Shown here: positions 25,077 through 34,147 of the stretch, piece after piece
How positions within the stretch are numbered: position 1 is the stretch's first letter
Layout: the number at the start of each line of letters is the position of its first letter
Source of the DNA: Syntrophomonas sp. DTU018
GTDB taxonomy: Bacteria; Bacillota; Syntrophomonadia; Syntrophomonadales; Syntrophomonadaceae
Reading direction: 5' to 3'
DNA: 44,569 bases
Assembly (NCBI GenBank): GCA_001513155.1
Contig: LFSR01000008.1
Coordinates: 1 to 44,569 of the forward strand
Notes under the pieces: model-generated
What the model was told of the DNA's origin: nothing
Seen by the model: the letters and a program-made list of their open reading frames with translations, nothing else
Databases searched by the model: none
Program-made: the position numbers and the translations under genes

Positions 25077-26915
25077 TTAATCTTCAAATAAAGAATCGAT
25101 TACATCTTTATATTTTTCAGCTATCACTTTGCGCTTAATCTTGGAGGTGGGTGTTAGTTCGCCGGTTTCCTGGCTGAATTCCACCGGCAGGATAGCGAAT
25201 TTCTTCGGTTTTTCCACCTGACCCAGATCCTTGGTCTGTTTTTCTACCCGCTCCTGGTACAGTTTAACAACCGCGGGGTGTTTAACCAGTTCTTCCCGGC
25301 TGGAATACCTAATGCCGTTTTTCTGGGCCCAGGCTTCCAGCGCTTCAAAAGCCGGCACTATCAGCGCAGCCACATACTTTTTGCCGTCTCCTACCGCTGC
25401 TGCATTTTCAATATAGAAGTCTTCCTTGAGAAGAGTTTCAATCATCTGCGGGGCAACGTATTTTCCGCCCGAAGTCTTAAACATATCTTTGATACGATCG
25501 GTAATTACAATAAAGCCATCTTCGTCGATGTAGCCCTTGTCACCGGTTTTTATCCAGCCGTCTTCCGTAAACATTTCCGCAGTGAGTTCCGGTTGCTTGT
25601 AATAACCCTGCATCATGCTGGGTCCCTTGGCCTGGATCTCCCCTTCCTCAGATATCCTTACCTGCATCAAGGGTACTACCGGCCCGCAGGTACCGAATTT
25701 ATTCCTTTCGGGGTTGGACACACAGATGACGAAACATTCGGTTAAGCCGTAGCCCTGCAGAATATATATCCCGGCATTATAGAAAAACTCCGATATTTCT
25801 CCGGAAAAAGCTGATCCTCCGCAGTTGTACACCTTAGTACGTCCTCCGAATATGGCCCTTATTTTGGAAAGAACCGCTTTGTCCGCCAGCTTATACTTCA
25901 GGCTCAGTCCCAGGGGAATGGGCTGGTGCTTTTTCTTCAGCTGTTCCACCTGGCCTCCTGTTTTCAGGGACCACCAAAACAGCTTTTGCTTCAGAGGGCT
26001 GGAGTTATTGATATTCTCCACCAGGGTAGCGTGAACTTTCTCCCACATGCGAGGTACGCTGCACATAAAGTGAGGCCTGGATTCCTGGAGAAATTCCAGC
26101 AGCCGGGTATGGTCATGGCAGTAGTCCACCTGGGCATTGTGCACCAGGATAAAATAGCTCCAGGCCCGTTCAAAAACATGGGAAAGGGGTATGAGAGCCA
26201 GGTTAACATCAGTTTCCTCAGGTTTGATGTGGTAACCAGTACCAAACAGCATAGCAAACCAGTTTTTATGGGTGAGCATAACACCTTTAGGTGTCCCGGT
26301 GGTTCCCGAAGTATAGATCAGGGTAGCCAGGTCATCGGAATCCAGGCGGGAAATCCTTTCTTCCAAAGCCTTTTCCTGACCAGCCTGGCGTCCCATATTC
26401 ATGAAATCGTCCAGGTACATTACCTTGTCACTGGGAGTTATCTGGATAGCCGGGTCAAAAGCGATAACCATTTCCAGATAAGGGGATACTCCCAGAATTG
26501 TCATGGCTTTATCGTATTGATCCTGGTTGCCTACAAAAAGTATCCTGATTTCCGCATGGTTGATAATGTACTCAGCTTCCTTGGCAGAATTGGTGCCGTA
26601 AATGGGCACCGAGGCCGCTCTAACCGTATAGGCGGCATAATCAGCCACCGCCCACCAAACCGAGTTATTGGCAAAGATACCGACGAAATCCCCTTCTTTA
26701 ACCCCGGCAGCCAAAAGCCCTTTGGCAGTTGAGTCGATCATATCCCCAAACTGAGCCCAGGTATAGGCAATCCACTCATCATGCGGCTTATGGCGTACTG
26801 CTATTTTGCTGTCGCCGAATTTGGCTGCGCGGCTTCTCACCATTAGAGCAAGGTGTTTTTCTCGGGCTAAAAACTCTTCAAACTCCTTTTCATACTCCTG
26901 CAAAGTCTTCTCCAT
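25077..26915 (-). CDS. fadD: Long-chain acyl-CoA synthetase (AMP-forming)
   Basis: This 612-residue enzyme activates fatty acids to acyl-CoA at the cost of ATP to AMP, the entry step of beta-oxidation. Motifs: the P-loop-like YTSGTTGTPKGVMLTH, GYGLTE, the ATP motif TGDKGYIDEDGF, and IKDMFKTSGGKYVAP with the hinge; a late lysine in TSKIKRK is the likely catalytic lysine. The ATG at 26915 follows AAAGGAG by 8 bases, so the longer reading from 26954 is rejected. It lies just downstream of a truncated TetR-like sequence. Chain length is guessed from the long FACL-type architecture. Confidence 0.94.
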   Translation of the reverse strand: MEKTLQEYEKEFEEFLAREKHLALMVRSRAAKFGDSKIAVRHKPHDEWIAYTWAQFGDMIDSTAKGLLAAGVKEGDFVGIFANNSVWWAVADYAAYTVRAASVPIYGTNSAKEAEYIINHAEIRILFVGNQDQYDKAMTILGVSPYLEMVIAFDPAIQITPSDKVMYLDDFMNMGRQAGQEKALEERISRLDSDDLATLIYTSGTTGTPKGVMLTHKNWFAMLFGTGYHIKPEETDVNLALIPLSHVFERAWSYFILVHNAQVDYCHDHTRLLEFLQESRPHFMCSVPRMWEKVHATLVENINNSSPLKQKLFWWSLKTGGQVEQLKKKHQPIPLGLSLKYKLADKAVLSKIRAIFGGRTKVYNCGGSAFSGEISEFFYNAGIYILQGYGLTECFVICVSNPERNKFGTCGPVVPLMQVRISEEGEIQAKGPSMMQGYYKQPELTAEMFTEDGWIKTGDKGYIDEDGFIVITDRIKDMFKTSGGKYVAPQMIETLLKEDFYIENAAAVGDGKKYVAALIVPAFEALEAWAQKNGIRYSSREELVKHPAVVKLYQERVEKQTKDLGQVEKPKKFAILPVEFSQETGELTPTSKIKRKVIAEKYKDVIDSLFED

Positions 26916-26954
26916 CAAACCATCTCCTTTCCCTTTTCTGTTGTTTACCGGCAC

Positions 26955-27176
26955 CTATTGGGAGCTATCACCACCTTCATGGCGAGCCTCAACACAGCTT
27001 ACGAATATTTCCTGAAAATAGCAGGCTAGTTTATTGAAAGGAACAGTTTCCGGAAAGAGCAATTCCATGGCAAGCGGTCGCATAGTTACATCCGGTAAGC
27101 TTTTGGGGAAGAATAGTTGGAAGCAATTCTGCAGCAGGTGCTGCCGGTATTCTTTATGGTCTATGATCTTGGGCAT
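26955..27176 (-). pseudogene. Truncated TetR-type regulator remnant
   Basis: This frame encodes 73 residues. The first 40 (MPKIIDHKEYRQHLLQNCF, then LPDVTMRPLA) resemble the N-terminal helix-turn-helix region of TetR regulators. After about residue 40 the recognition helix is unrecognisable apart from a CYFQEIF stretch resembling the usual YHYF-xSKEDIF, and the ligand-binding domain is absent; TetR proteins usually have about 190 residues. A GGATGGGAT sequence precedes the ATG. It may be a decayed regulator of fadD. A real small DNA-binding protein is possible but less likely. Confidence 0.4.
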
Positions 27177-27253
27177 AATATCCCATCCTGTTATGGTGTT
27201 GGTAATAGAAATGCCTTTTAATAGGTAGGTTCGATATAAAGAAGATTTTTTCC

Positions 27254-27269
27254 TTTATTTCGAAATAAA
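27254..27269. promoter_or_regulatory. Perfect 16-bp palindrome, candidate operator of the fadD locus
   Basis: TTTATTTCGAAATAAA is an exact inverted repeat 77 bases upstream of the TetR-like remnant and fadD. Its TTTCGAAA core recurs before the enoyl-CoA hydratase/isomerase gene (30335-30342). Size and symmetry fit a TetR-family operator. No clear promoter could be placed around it. Confidence 0.45.
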
Positions 27270-27292
27270 TATTTAACCATTGAAAAATACGC

Positions 27293-29608
27293 TTAGTTTA
27301 AATAAGTGTCGATTCTAAGACAATTTCCGTCACTGGTGCAGCGAACCAACCCTTGCCGATCGGTACGGTAAACCTGTATGCCCTGACCGGTCAGGGCATC
27401 AAGAACTTCCTCATGAGGATGCCCGAATTGATTATTTCCCACAGATATGATTGCCGCCCGGGGCTGACAGATAGCATAGAATTCCTCCACCAGGGAATAC
27501 CTGCTGCCGTGGTGAGGTACCTTTACCACATCACATTGCATAGCTTCTTTTTGAGCGGCTAGTTCTTCCAGTCCTTCCCTGTCCAGATCCCCAGGCAGCA
27601 AGGCGGCAAAGTTTTGATACCGGCATTTTAAAACCAGGGAAAAATGATTGGCCCCTGAAGCCATGGCAACCTCTCCTGGAGGATGGAGGATTTCCAGATA
27701 GAAGCCTGGTTCCACCTGCAAAACCTGCCCGGCTTGCAGGCCCAACAGGGAACCAGACTGCTGGCGGACCTGCCGGAAAACCTCCGCATAGGCTGGAGAA
27801 TCACGGAGTGCCAGGGGGTAGGCAAATCTCTCCACTGCAATCTTGTTCAGTATTTCGGTTAAACCCAGAAAGTGGTCGCTGTCCGGATGAGTGCTGATCA
27901 TCAAATCCAGGCGGTTAATACCCCGGTGGCGCAGGTAAGGCAAAAGCTTCATCTCCCCTACTTGATAAAACTGGCTGCCGCCTCCATCCACCAGGATGAA
28001 ACGTCCCTGGGGAGATTTTATCAGGATGGAATCTCCCTGCCCTACATCTATGAACACTATTTCCAGGGTTCCCCGGTTTTGCCAGGCCGGCGGCCAGCAG
28101 ATAGCGGTGAGAAAAACCAGTATCAACGCCGTTCCCACCCCCAAAGCCTGCTTGTAGTACCGGCTGTTTTGGGGCCAGGTGAACAGCAGCAGCAATCCGG
28201 CATAATAAACGGCTATGGCTGGTACTCCGGGAGTAGCCACCCATAACACCCCACCGGGAAGGGAATCGCAAAAGTGGGTGGCCAGGAGTATCAATTGTAT
28301 GCATAATCCAGCCGGCAGCAGGCAAAGCCCTGCCAGGGGAGCAGCCAGCACCAGGACCAGGGCTGCAAAACCCAGCATAACTACAGCTCCGGAAAGGTAG
28401 GTAACCAGCAGATTGGCCAGAATGGAAACTGGAGAAAGCAAATTGAAATAGTAAGCGATAGCCGGAATAACTGCCAACTGGGCACAAAAAGGCACCAGGA
28501 TCAGATCCACCGCCCAGCCGGAATAAGGCAGGCGCGACCTTAACACGGGAAACAGGTGCAGCAGTCCCCAGGTAGCCAGGAAAGACAGCTGAAAGGATAT
28601 GGTAAACAGGGCATGAGGGTCAAACAGTATTATCAGCAGGCCGGATATTCCCAGGCTGTTCAGCATTTGCCGGGGGCGGCCATAATAGTAAGCCAGCAGT
28701 CCCATGCCTCCCATTATGGAGGCCCGTATAACCGGCACCGGCCAGGATATCAGGGTTCCATAGACCAGCAGCAGGATAATGCCCGCCACCAGTTTGTAGA
28801 AACGCTTGGCTCCCAGCAGAGAACTGAGCCATCCGGACAGCAGAAGCAAAAAGCCGACATGCACCCCGGATACCGAGAATAAATGGACTATACCGGTATT
28901 CTGGAATTCCTCATATAACTCCGGATCAATATCGTCTATGTCACCCAGGAGCATTCCCCGCAGAACAGCCGCCTCCTGGGCAGTTAAATACTGGTTGGTG
29001 ACCTGGTACATGCGGTCACGATAGCTGTTTACCAGCCCCTGCCAGCCCCTGGCTCTCTCTACTTTCAGCACATCACTGGCTTCTTCCGCCGACAGGATAT
29101 AATAGATGCCCTGATGGTAAAGGTACTGCCGGTAGTCAAATTCCCCGGGATTACCGGCGCGATGGGGAGGTTTCAGGGATCCGGTCAGCCATATCCGGTC
29201 ACCTTTATGTACCGGCAGGTCAAAGCGGCACACTACCTGGTACTGGCGATGATAGCGGTTGTCCTCACCGGTAGACAAAACGAAGCGAGTGCGATCTTCG
29301 TCTTTTTTGGGAATGGAAGCAACAGTGCCCACCACCGTCTTGTTTTCAACGGCCGGCAGGTCACCAGGATAAGGAGAGAAAGACGGGTAGAAAAATATAA
29401 CCGCAGCAACAGTCAAGGCTACCCAGCCCAGGGAGATGCGGCAGCGGGACTTGACGATATACAGGACCAGCAAGGCCAATATGACGGGCAGTACATACCA
29501 CCACACCTGGTAGTAGGCTATGACCGCCCCAGCAGTCACACACAGAAATGCGGCAAACCAGGGATATTGAAAAAACAGATTGGGTTTATTCCCGGCAGCG
29601 GAAAGCAT
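27293..29608 (-). CDS. comEC: DNA uptake channel ComEC/Rec2
   Basis: This 771-residue protein forms the membrane channel for single-stranded DNA in competence. It has the N-terminal OB-like domain (about 75-190), a multi-helix competence domain (FSVSGVHVGFLLLLSGWL, then SWPVPVIRASIMGG), and a C-terminal metallo-beta-lactamase domain with FIDVGQGDSILI, STHPDSDHFLGL and VKVPHHGSRYS. Length and order are normal. Its ATG overlaps the comEA stop (TAATG). Confidence 0.95.
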   Translation of the reverse strand: MLSAAGNKPNLFFQYPWFAAFLCVTAGAVIAYYQVWWYVLPVILALLVLYIVKSRCRISLGWVALTVAAVIFFYPSFSPYPGDLPAVENKTVVGTVASIPKKDEDRTRFVLSTGEDNRYHRQYQVVCRFDLPVHKGDRIWLTGSLKPPHRAGNPGEFDYRQYLYHQGIYYILSAEEASDVLKVERARGWQGLVNSYRDRMYQVTNQYLTAQEAAVLRGMLLGDIDDIDPELYEEFQNTGIVHLFSVSGVHVGFLLLLSGWLSSLLGAKRFYKLVAGIILLLVYGTLISWPVPVIRASIMGGMGLLAYYYGRPRQMLNSLGISGLLIILFDPHALFTISFQLSFLATWGLLHLFPVLRSRLPYSGWAVDLILVPFCAQLAVIPAIAYYFNLLSPVSILANLLVTYLSGAVVMLGFAALVLVLAAPLAGLCLLPAGLCIQLILLATHFCDSLPGGVLWVATPGVPAIAVYYAGLLLLFTWPQNSRYYKQALGVGTALILVFLTAICWPPAWQNRGTLEIVFIDVGQGDSILIKSPQGRFILVDGGGSQFYQVGEMKLLPYLRHRGINRLDLMISTHPDSDHFLGLTEILNKIAVERFAYPLALRDSPAYAEVFRQVRQQSGSLLGLQAGQVLQVEPGFYLEILHPPGEVAMASGANHFSLVLKCRYQNFAALLPGDLDREGLEELAAQKEAMQCDVVKVPHHGSRYSLVEEFYAICQPRAAIISVGNNQFGHPHEEVLDALTGQGIQVYRTDRQGLVRCTSDGNCLRIDTYLN

Positions 29609-30210
29609 TATTTTACATCAACCTGGTCTTTGATTTCCGCAAAGCGTTTTTCCCCGATGCCGCTGACATTGCGCAGTTCTTCGATACTGCGAAAGGGACC
29701 ATTTTTCTCCCGGTATTCTACAATTCTCTGAGCCAAGGCAGGACCTATGCCGCTGAGATGCTGATCCAGCTCAGCTGCGCTGGCGCGGTTGATATTTATT
29801 TTGCCGCTGGGTGAAATTGCCGAAGCAGACTGAGCCCCACCCGGTGCAGTTGATTCCCCCAGGGCAGGAACCAGAATAGTTTCCTCGTCAACCATTACCC
29901 GGGCCAGATCGATATAACGCAGATCCGCCGTGGGTTTAGGCACCGCCTTTTCCAGAGCTTCATACACCCGGGCTCCGGGAGAAAAGCGATATACATTGGG
30001 ATATTCCACCTCACCGGTGACATATACCATTATTTCGGACGGCTGTTCCCGGGCCTCTAAGTTCTCTGCGGGCCTTTCCTCATTTATTAAGGAGAATTCA
30101 TCGGCTGCTTTCTGGCGTTCCTGATAAGCACCATAATAAGAGCCCAGCCCAAAAGCGATCAGCAGGGCTACTACCACAGCAGCCAGCAAACGCCTGTCCA
30201 CACCCATCAT
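29608..30210 (-). CDS. comEA: Competence DNA receptor ComEA
   Basis: The product (about 200 residues) has one N-terminal membrane helix, an SLBB-type domain (IMVYVTGEVEYPNVYRFSPGARVYEALEKA), and C-terminal helix-hairpin-helix repeats (ININRASAAELDQHLSGIGPALAQRIVEYR, LRNVSGIGEKRFAEIK) that bind double-stranded DNA outside the membrane. The start is uncertain: an ATG at 30258 has no ribosome site, while ATGs at 30216 and 30210 follow GGGCGG; the last has the best spacing. It is coupled to comEC. Confidence 0.93.
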   Translation of the reverse strand: MMGVDRRLLAAVVVALLIAFGLGSYYGAYQERQKAADEFSLINEERPAENLEAREQPSEIMVYVTGEVEYPNVYRFSPGARVYEALEKAVPKPTADLRYIDLARVMVDEETILVPALGESTAPGGAQSASAISPSGKININRASAAELDQHLSGIGPALAQRIVEYREKNGPFRSIEELRNVSGIGEKRFAEIKDQVDVK

Positions 30211-30331
30211 CCTCATCACCGCCCTATTATTTCGCTGTATTTTGAGGTTTCCCTGCATGAATATACAACTCTCGCCGCCCCTGCTGGTTTTATCACTCTG
30301 TTTCGCGTTCCTTCTACGAGTAGTAATATTT

Positions 30332-30379
30332 CACTTTCGAAATTTTGTGTTGACAACATTACTAACTCGAAACTACTAT
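30332..30379 (+). promoter_or_regulatory. Promoter with adjoining TTTCGAAA palindrome for the enoyl-CoA isomerase operon
   Basis: TTGACA (30350-30355), an 18-base spacer and TACTAT (30374-30379) form a likely sigma-A promoter 110 bases before the plus-strand gene at 30489. The palindrome TTTCGAAA (30335-30342) lies just upstream of the -35 box and a CGAAAC half-site lies in the spacer. The same core is in the palindrome near fadD. Confidence 0.55.
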
Positions 30380-30488
30380 GGAATTAGCTTATAGCTTATG
30401 AAGGGAGGGTGGAAAAGCCTCGCCAGGTTAAATCTTATTTCTAGGGCTGATAATATAGTTAGAACTGGTAAGGAGGCCAGAAAAACAA

Positions 30489-31244
30489 ATGGCTATTGTA
30501 GAGTGGAAAAAAGATGGTACGGTGGCCATCATGATAATGAACAACGGTGAAAACCTTAACAATCCCGCCTGGGCGGAAGCTATGCTGTCTGTATACAACG
30601 AGATTGAAGCTGATCAGGAAATTAAAGCATTGGTTCTTACCTCCAGTGATCCGAAGAATTTTTGTCTGGGCGCTGACTTAGCTTGGGTTACTGAACAGAT
30701 GAAAGCCGGAGATTTTGATGCCATCAGCCGGTGGCTGTATGGGAATAATAAGGTATTCAGAGCCCTTATGATGGCTCCCTTTCCTACCATTGCAGCCATC
30801 ACCGGGCATGCTTTCGGCAACGGCGCGATGCTGGCCGGTTGCTGTGATTTCCGGTTTATGAGGGCAGATCGTGGTTTTATGTGCTTCCCGGAGATAGATA
30901 CCGGAATCCAGATGGCACCTTCCATGATCGAATGGATGAGTACCATCATCCCCGACCATCTATTTAAAAGAATGATGCTGCGGGGAGACAGGATAACTGC
31001 GCAAGAGCTGGAGGAAAACCATGTCATCATTAAAGCCTGCGAGAATGCGGAAAAAACCGTAGAAGAAGCCGTAGCCTTTGCCAAGACTTTCAACAAATCC
31101 CGGGCAGCTATGCGGGAAATGAAGGCACGCGCCTACAAACATATTACAGACAAGATGGAAAAGGAAGACCCGGAATACTTCGACAACAAACCGGAACGGG
31201 CTAAACAGGGACAGATTCCCGTCTTTATGATAACCTTTGGCTAA
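30489..31244 (+). CDS. Enoyl-CoA hydratase/isomerase family protein, isomerase-like active site
   Basis: This 251-residue crotonase-fold protein has the oxyanion-hole region (FCLGADLAW) and the second block ITGHAFGNGAMLAGCCDFRFM. In hydratases the latter carries a catalytic Glu (GGGCELA); here that position is Met. The other catalytic Glu is kept in CFPEIDTG. A single glutamate is typical of delta3,delta2-enoyl-CoA isomerases, so I favour an isomerase that moves double bonds of unsaturated fatty acids over a hydratase. The ATG follows AAGGAGG. It lies 72 bases before an acyl-CoA dehydrogenase gene. Confidence 0.85.
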   Translation: MAIVEWKKDGTVAIMIMNNGENLNNPAWAEAMLSVYNEIEADQEIKALVLTSSDPKNFCLGADLAWVTEQMKAGDFDAISRWLYGNNKVFRALMMAPFPTIAAITGHAFGNGAMLAGCCDFRFMRADRGFMCFPEIDTGIQMAPSMIEWMSTIIPDHLFKRMMLRGDRITAQELEENHVIIKACENAEKTVEEAVAFAKTFNKSRAAMREMKARAYKHITDKMEKEDPEYFDNKPERAKQGQIPVFMITFG

Positions 31245-31316
31245 TATTCCGGTTCGCTCCATATTAGCTGAATTGTTGTATTTAAAATATTGCTTTTGCG
31301 AAAGGAGTTAAATGGC

Positions 31317-33035
31317 ATGACTAACCTGCTTCTCAACCCTAAGAAGTATCGTGACCGTGGTTATCCGGACGAAAGATCCAAAGAGATTATGCTTAAAACC
31401 ATTGATTGGTTTGAAGAAAAAGGCCTGGCCAAGCAGAAAGAGCAGTATCACAATCGGGAATTTGCCGAAGACTTCAGGCAGTTCGTGACCAAAGAAGGCA
31501 TTTTTGAAACCCTGTTTCTCCCCAAAGGCTATGGTTCCGACCCCAACCAGTACTACAGCACTTACCGGATGTATGAATTCTCGGAAATCTGCGGCTTTTA
31601 TGGGGCTGCTTACTGGTACTGCTACCACGTATCCGCCCTGGGGCTTAATCCGGTACTCATGGGCGACAATGAACAACTGAAGCACAGGTGTGTTGCCAAA
31701 CTGAAGGAAAACCCCTTCTGTGCTTTCGGTCTGTCGGAAAAAGCCCACGGCGCTGACATCTACTCTACGGAAATGACCCTGACTCCCAAAGGCGACGGCA
31801 CTTATGTAGCCAACGGCAGCAAATACTATATAGGCAACGGCAACGTGGCCAGCGTCATATCAGTATTCGGCAAAATGGCTGATACCGGGGATTATGTATT
31901 CTTTGTAGTTGATTCCAATCACCCCAACTACAACCTGGTAAAGAACATCGTTGACTGCAACCAGCAGTTCGTCGCCGAATTTGAATTGCGGGACTACCCC
32001 ATCACCCCGGATGATATATGCACTATCGGCCCCAAAGCCTGGGATGATATGCTAAATACCATCAACGTATGCAAATTTAACATTGGTTCCGGTGCAACAG
32101 GCATTGTAACTCATTCCTTCTATGAAGCCATCAATCACGCCTCCCACCGGGTTCTGTACGGGAAAAAAGTCACTGAGTTTGCTCATGTAAGACGGCTCTT
32201 CTTGGATGCCTGGCTGAGACTATTGGGCATGAAGCTTTTCGGTTTGCGGGCTACAGATTATATGCGAGTGGCAAATGAGAATGATAAAAGGTACTTGCTC
32301 TACAACCCCATCATGAAGATGAAAGTAGCCATCCAGGGCGAACAGGTTCATGAATTGCTGTGGGATATTATTGCTGCCAAGGGTTTTGAAAAAGATATGT
32401 ATTTCGAGCAGGCAGTGGCTGAGCTGAGAGGATTCCCCAAACTGGAAGGCACCCGTCACGTAAACATGGCTTTAATTGCCAAGCTGATCCCCAGCTACAT
32501 GTTCATGCCGGGCGAATTTGAAGAAGTGGGCAGAATAACCGATAACCGCGATGACACTTTCTTGTTCCACCAAGGACGCACCCGCGGTTATGCCAAAACC
32601 AAATTCCATGACTACATGATCGCCTACAACAGCGTATCTCACCTGCCCAATGTAAAGGTATTTATCGATCAGATCAATGCCTACAAGAACTACCTTATGG
32701 TTTCCGGACAGAATATCGCCAAACAGATGCAGGACTTTGATTACCTGCTGGCAGTGGGCGAACTGTTCACCATGGTGGCCTACGGGCAGCTAATCATTGA
32801 AAGTGCCAAAATCGAAGGAGTCAGCGAAGAGGTACTGAACCAGATGTTTGACGTTTTCGTCAGAGACTTTTCCACCTATGCTATGGATCTCTATGCCAAA
32901 CCCTTAAACACTCCGGAGCAGGTGGACGCAATTGCCAAGATGTTCAAACGTCCGGAACCTAATCCTGACGAAGCAGACAAAGTACTGAGAGAAGAAGTAT
33001 ACAGCCTCGCGGATGAATATATTCAAAATCCGTAA
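31317..33035 (+). CDS. Acyl-CoA dehydrogenase family protein
   Basis: This 572-residue flavoprotein has acyl-CoA dehydrogenase blocks: a helical N-terminus, FGLSEKAHGADIYSTEMTL followed by VANGSKYYIGNG (FAD/substrate region), and VLYGKKVTEFAHVRRLFLDAWLRL in the C-terminal helical domain. It is longer than the usual 380-400 residues, with an extra C-terminal part of about 150 residues, as in some long-chain members. The catalytic base cannot be assigned safely by eye. The ATG at 31317 follows AAAGGAG by 9 bases. With the isomerase-like gene upstream it suggests metabolism of unsaturated or long fatty acids; electrons would go to an ETF. Confidence 0.9.
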   Translation: MTNLLLNPKKYRDRGYPDERSKEIMLKTIDWFEEKGLAKQKEQYHNREFAEDFRQFVTKEGIFETLFLPKGYGSDPNQYYSTYRMYEFSEICGFYGAAYWYCYHVSALGLNPVLMGDNEQLKHRCVAKLKENPFCAFGLSEKAHGADIYSTEMTLTPKGDGTYVANGSKYYIGNGNVASVISVFGKMADTGDYVFFVVDSNHPNYNLVKNIVDCNQQFVAEFELRDYPITPDDICTIGPKAWDDMLNTINVCKFNIGSGATGIVTHSFYEAINHASHRVLYGKKVTEFAHVRRLFLDAWLRLLGMKLFGLRATDYMRVANENDKRYLLYNPIMKMKVAIQGEQVHELLWDIIAAKGFEKDMYFEQAVAELRGFPKLEGTRHVNMALIAKLIPSYMFMPGEFEEVGRITDNRDDTFLFHQGRTRGYAKTKFHDYMIAYNSVSHLPNVKVFIDQINAYKNYLMVSGQNIAKQMQDFDYLLAVGELFTMVAYGQLIIESAKIEGVSEEVLNQMFDVFVRDFSTYAMDLYAKPLNTPEQVDAIAKMFKRPEPNPDEADKVLREEVYSLADEYIQNP

Positions 33036-33097
33036 ATGGCAGAGTTCTTCACGAAACACATTTATTATTTAATTAGCCCACACACACCCCCCAACCA

Positions 33098-33123
33098 GGC
33101 GGCTTCACTAGCCGCCTTTTTTT
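33098..33123 (+). terminator. Strong intrinsic terminator after the acyl-CoA dehydrogenase
   Basis: GGCGGC, a 7-base loop and GCCGCC are followed by seven T on the plus strand, 60 bases after the gene. This is a textbook terminator for the isomerase-dehydrogenase operon and separates it from the convergent sigK. Confidence 0.92.
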
Positions 33124-33168
33124 CGGGCAAAAAACAGGCAGCACGGATACAGCTGCCTGCCGGGGTAA

Positions 33169-33870
33169 TTAGTTTACATTCAGATTTATTTCTTTAATCA
33201 GCTTCTTGAGAGCCCGTTTTTCTATGCGGGACACATATGATCGGGATATGCCCAGCTTACGGGCAATTTCCCGCTGGGTCTCTTTCAGCCCGGTAAAAAG
33301 CCCGTAGCGCATTTCAATAACTTGCCGCTCCCTCCGGGTCAATATCCCCATCTTCCCTCTGATTTTTTCCTCTTGCAGCTTGGCTTCCAGTATATCAATG
33401 ATTTCATTATCGGTAGTCAGAATGTCAATCAAAGATATTTCATTGCCTTCTTTGTCATGGCCAATGGGGTCATAGAGGGAGACTTCCTGTTTTACTTTCT
33501 TTATATTGCGTAAATGCATCAAAACTTCGTTCTCTATGCAGCGAGCCGCATAAGTAGCCAGCCGCACTCCCTTTTCCTCATTGAAAGTCTTGATGGCTTT
33601 GATAAGTCCAATGGTCCCTATAGAAATCAAATCCTCCATGTCTTCGCCGCTGCTGTCATACTTTCTCACCACATGGGCAACCAACCTCAAGTTATGTTCA
33701 ATCAGCTTGTTGCGGGCCTCCTCACACCCCGACCTCATCTTGTCCAAATACATCCGTTCATCAGCTTCGTCCAAGGGCTGCGGAAATACCTGATTGTTCA
33801 AATAGCCGAACAGAAACAGAGTTCCTTTTACCAGGGCGGCTATGGCTAAAGCCCAACCCAGGATGGCCAA
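33169..33870 (-). CDS. sigK: Sporulation sigma factor SigK (pro-sigma-K)
   Basis: This 233-residue protein follows Bacillus sigma-K closely: a hydrophobic N-terminal pro-sequence ([19 protein letters not shown]) that tethers the inactive form to the membrane, then [19 protein letters not shown], region 2 ([51 protein letters not shown]) and region 4 ([41 protein letters not shown]). It directs late mother-cell gene expression. The gene is uninterrupted, so no skin element splits it. Translation starts at a TTG 5 bases after GGAGGTG. Its presence marks the organism as a spore former. Confidence 0.95.
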   Translation of the reverse strand: MAILGWALAIAALVKGTLFLFGYLNNQVFPQPLDEADERMYLDKMRSGCEEARNKLIEHNLRLVAHVVRKYDSSGEDMEDLISIGTIGLIKAIKTFNEEKGVRLATYAARCIENEVLMHLRNIKKVKQEVSLYDPIGHDKEGNEISLIDILTTDNEIIDILEAKLQEEKIRGKMGILTRRERQVIEMRYGLFTGLKETQREIARKLGISRSYVSRIEKRALKKLIKEINLNVN

Positions 33871-33900
33871 GATACCACCTCCACAAACATTGAGCGCTTT

Positions 33901-33930
33901 ATACTATATGAAGGTGGTTGGTGAATTGTG
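33901..33930 (-). promoter_or_regulatory. Possible sigma-K/sigma-E promoter of sigK
   Basis: The minus strand has CATATAGTA (33910-33902), fitting the CATAnnnTA -10 of sigma-K, with an AC about 17 bases upstream (near 33928) as the -35 element. Transcription would begin about 25 bases before the TTG start. Autoregulation by sigma-K or activation by sigma-E is known in Bacillus; here it is inferred. Confidence 0.4.
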
Positions 33931-34005
33931 CTTGAAAATGGGGAGGAAAGTTTTGGAGGGATAATAGTCCGGCGTGCGGCAGTTTTTGAAGCTAGATAAG
34001 GATCT

Positions 34006-34035
34006 GGGGAGAGCAGTCTTAAACTGCCTCTCCCC
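34006..34035. other. Long hairpin of unknown role between sigK and the glycosidase gene
   Basis: GGGGAGAG-CAGT and ACTG-(C)-CTCTCCCC form a 12-bp stem with one bulged base and a short loop. It lies about 110 bases downstream of the phosphodiester glycosidase stop (minus strand), but no U-run follows, so termination is doubtful. The rest of 33931-34147 shows nothing else. Confidence 0.4.
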
Positions 34036-34147
34036 AAGAGGTGTTGACCATTATTACAGTAAATTCTGGACAATTACCGCCGCATATTTCCGGGTGTATT
34101 AAGATAACTTTAGCACCAGGAGCTGGAATTTGCTTTTACTAGATTGG

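Noticed and set aside
33169-33870. sigK interrupted by a skin-like prophage element
   Set aside because: The gene is a single open frame with all regions present.
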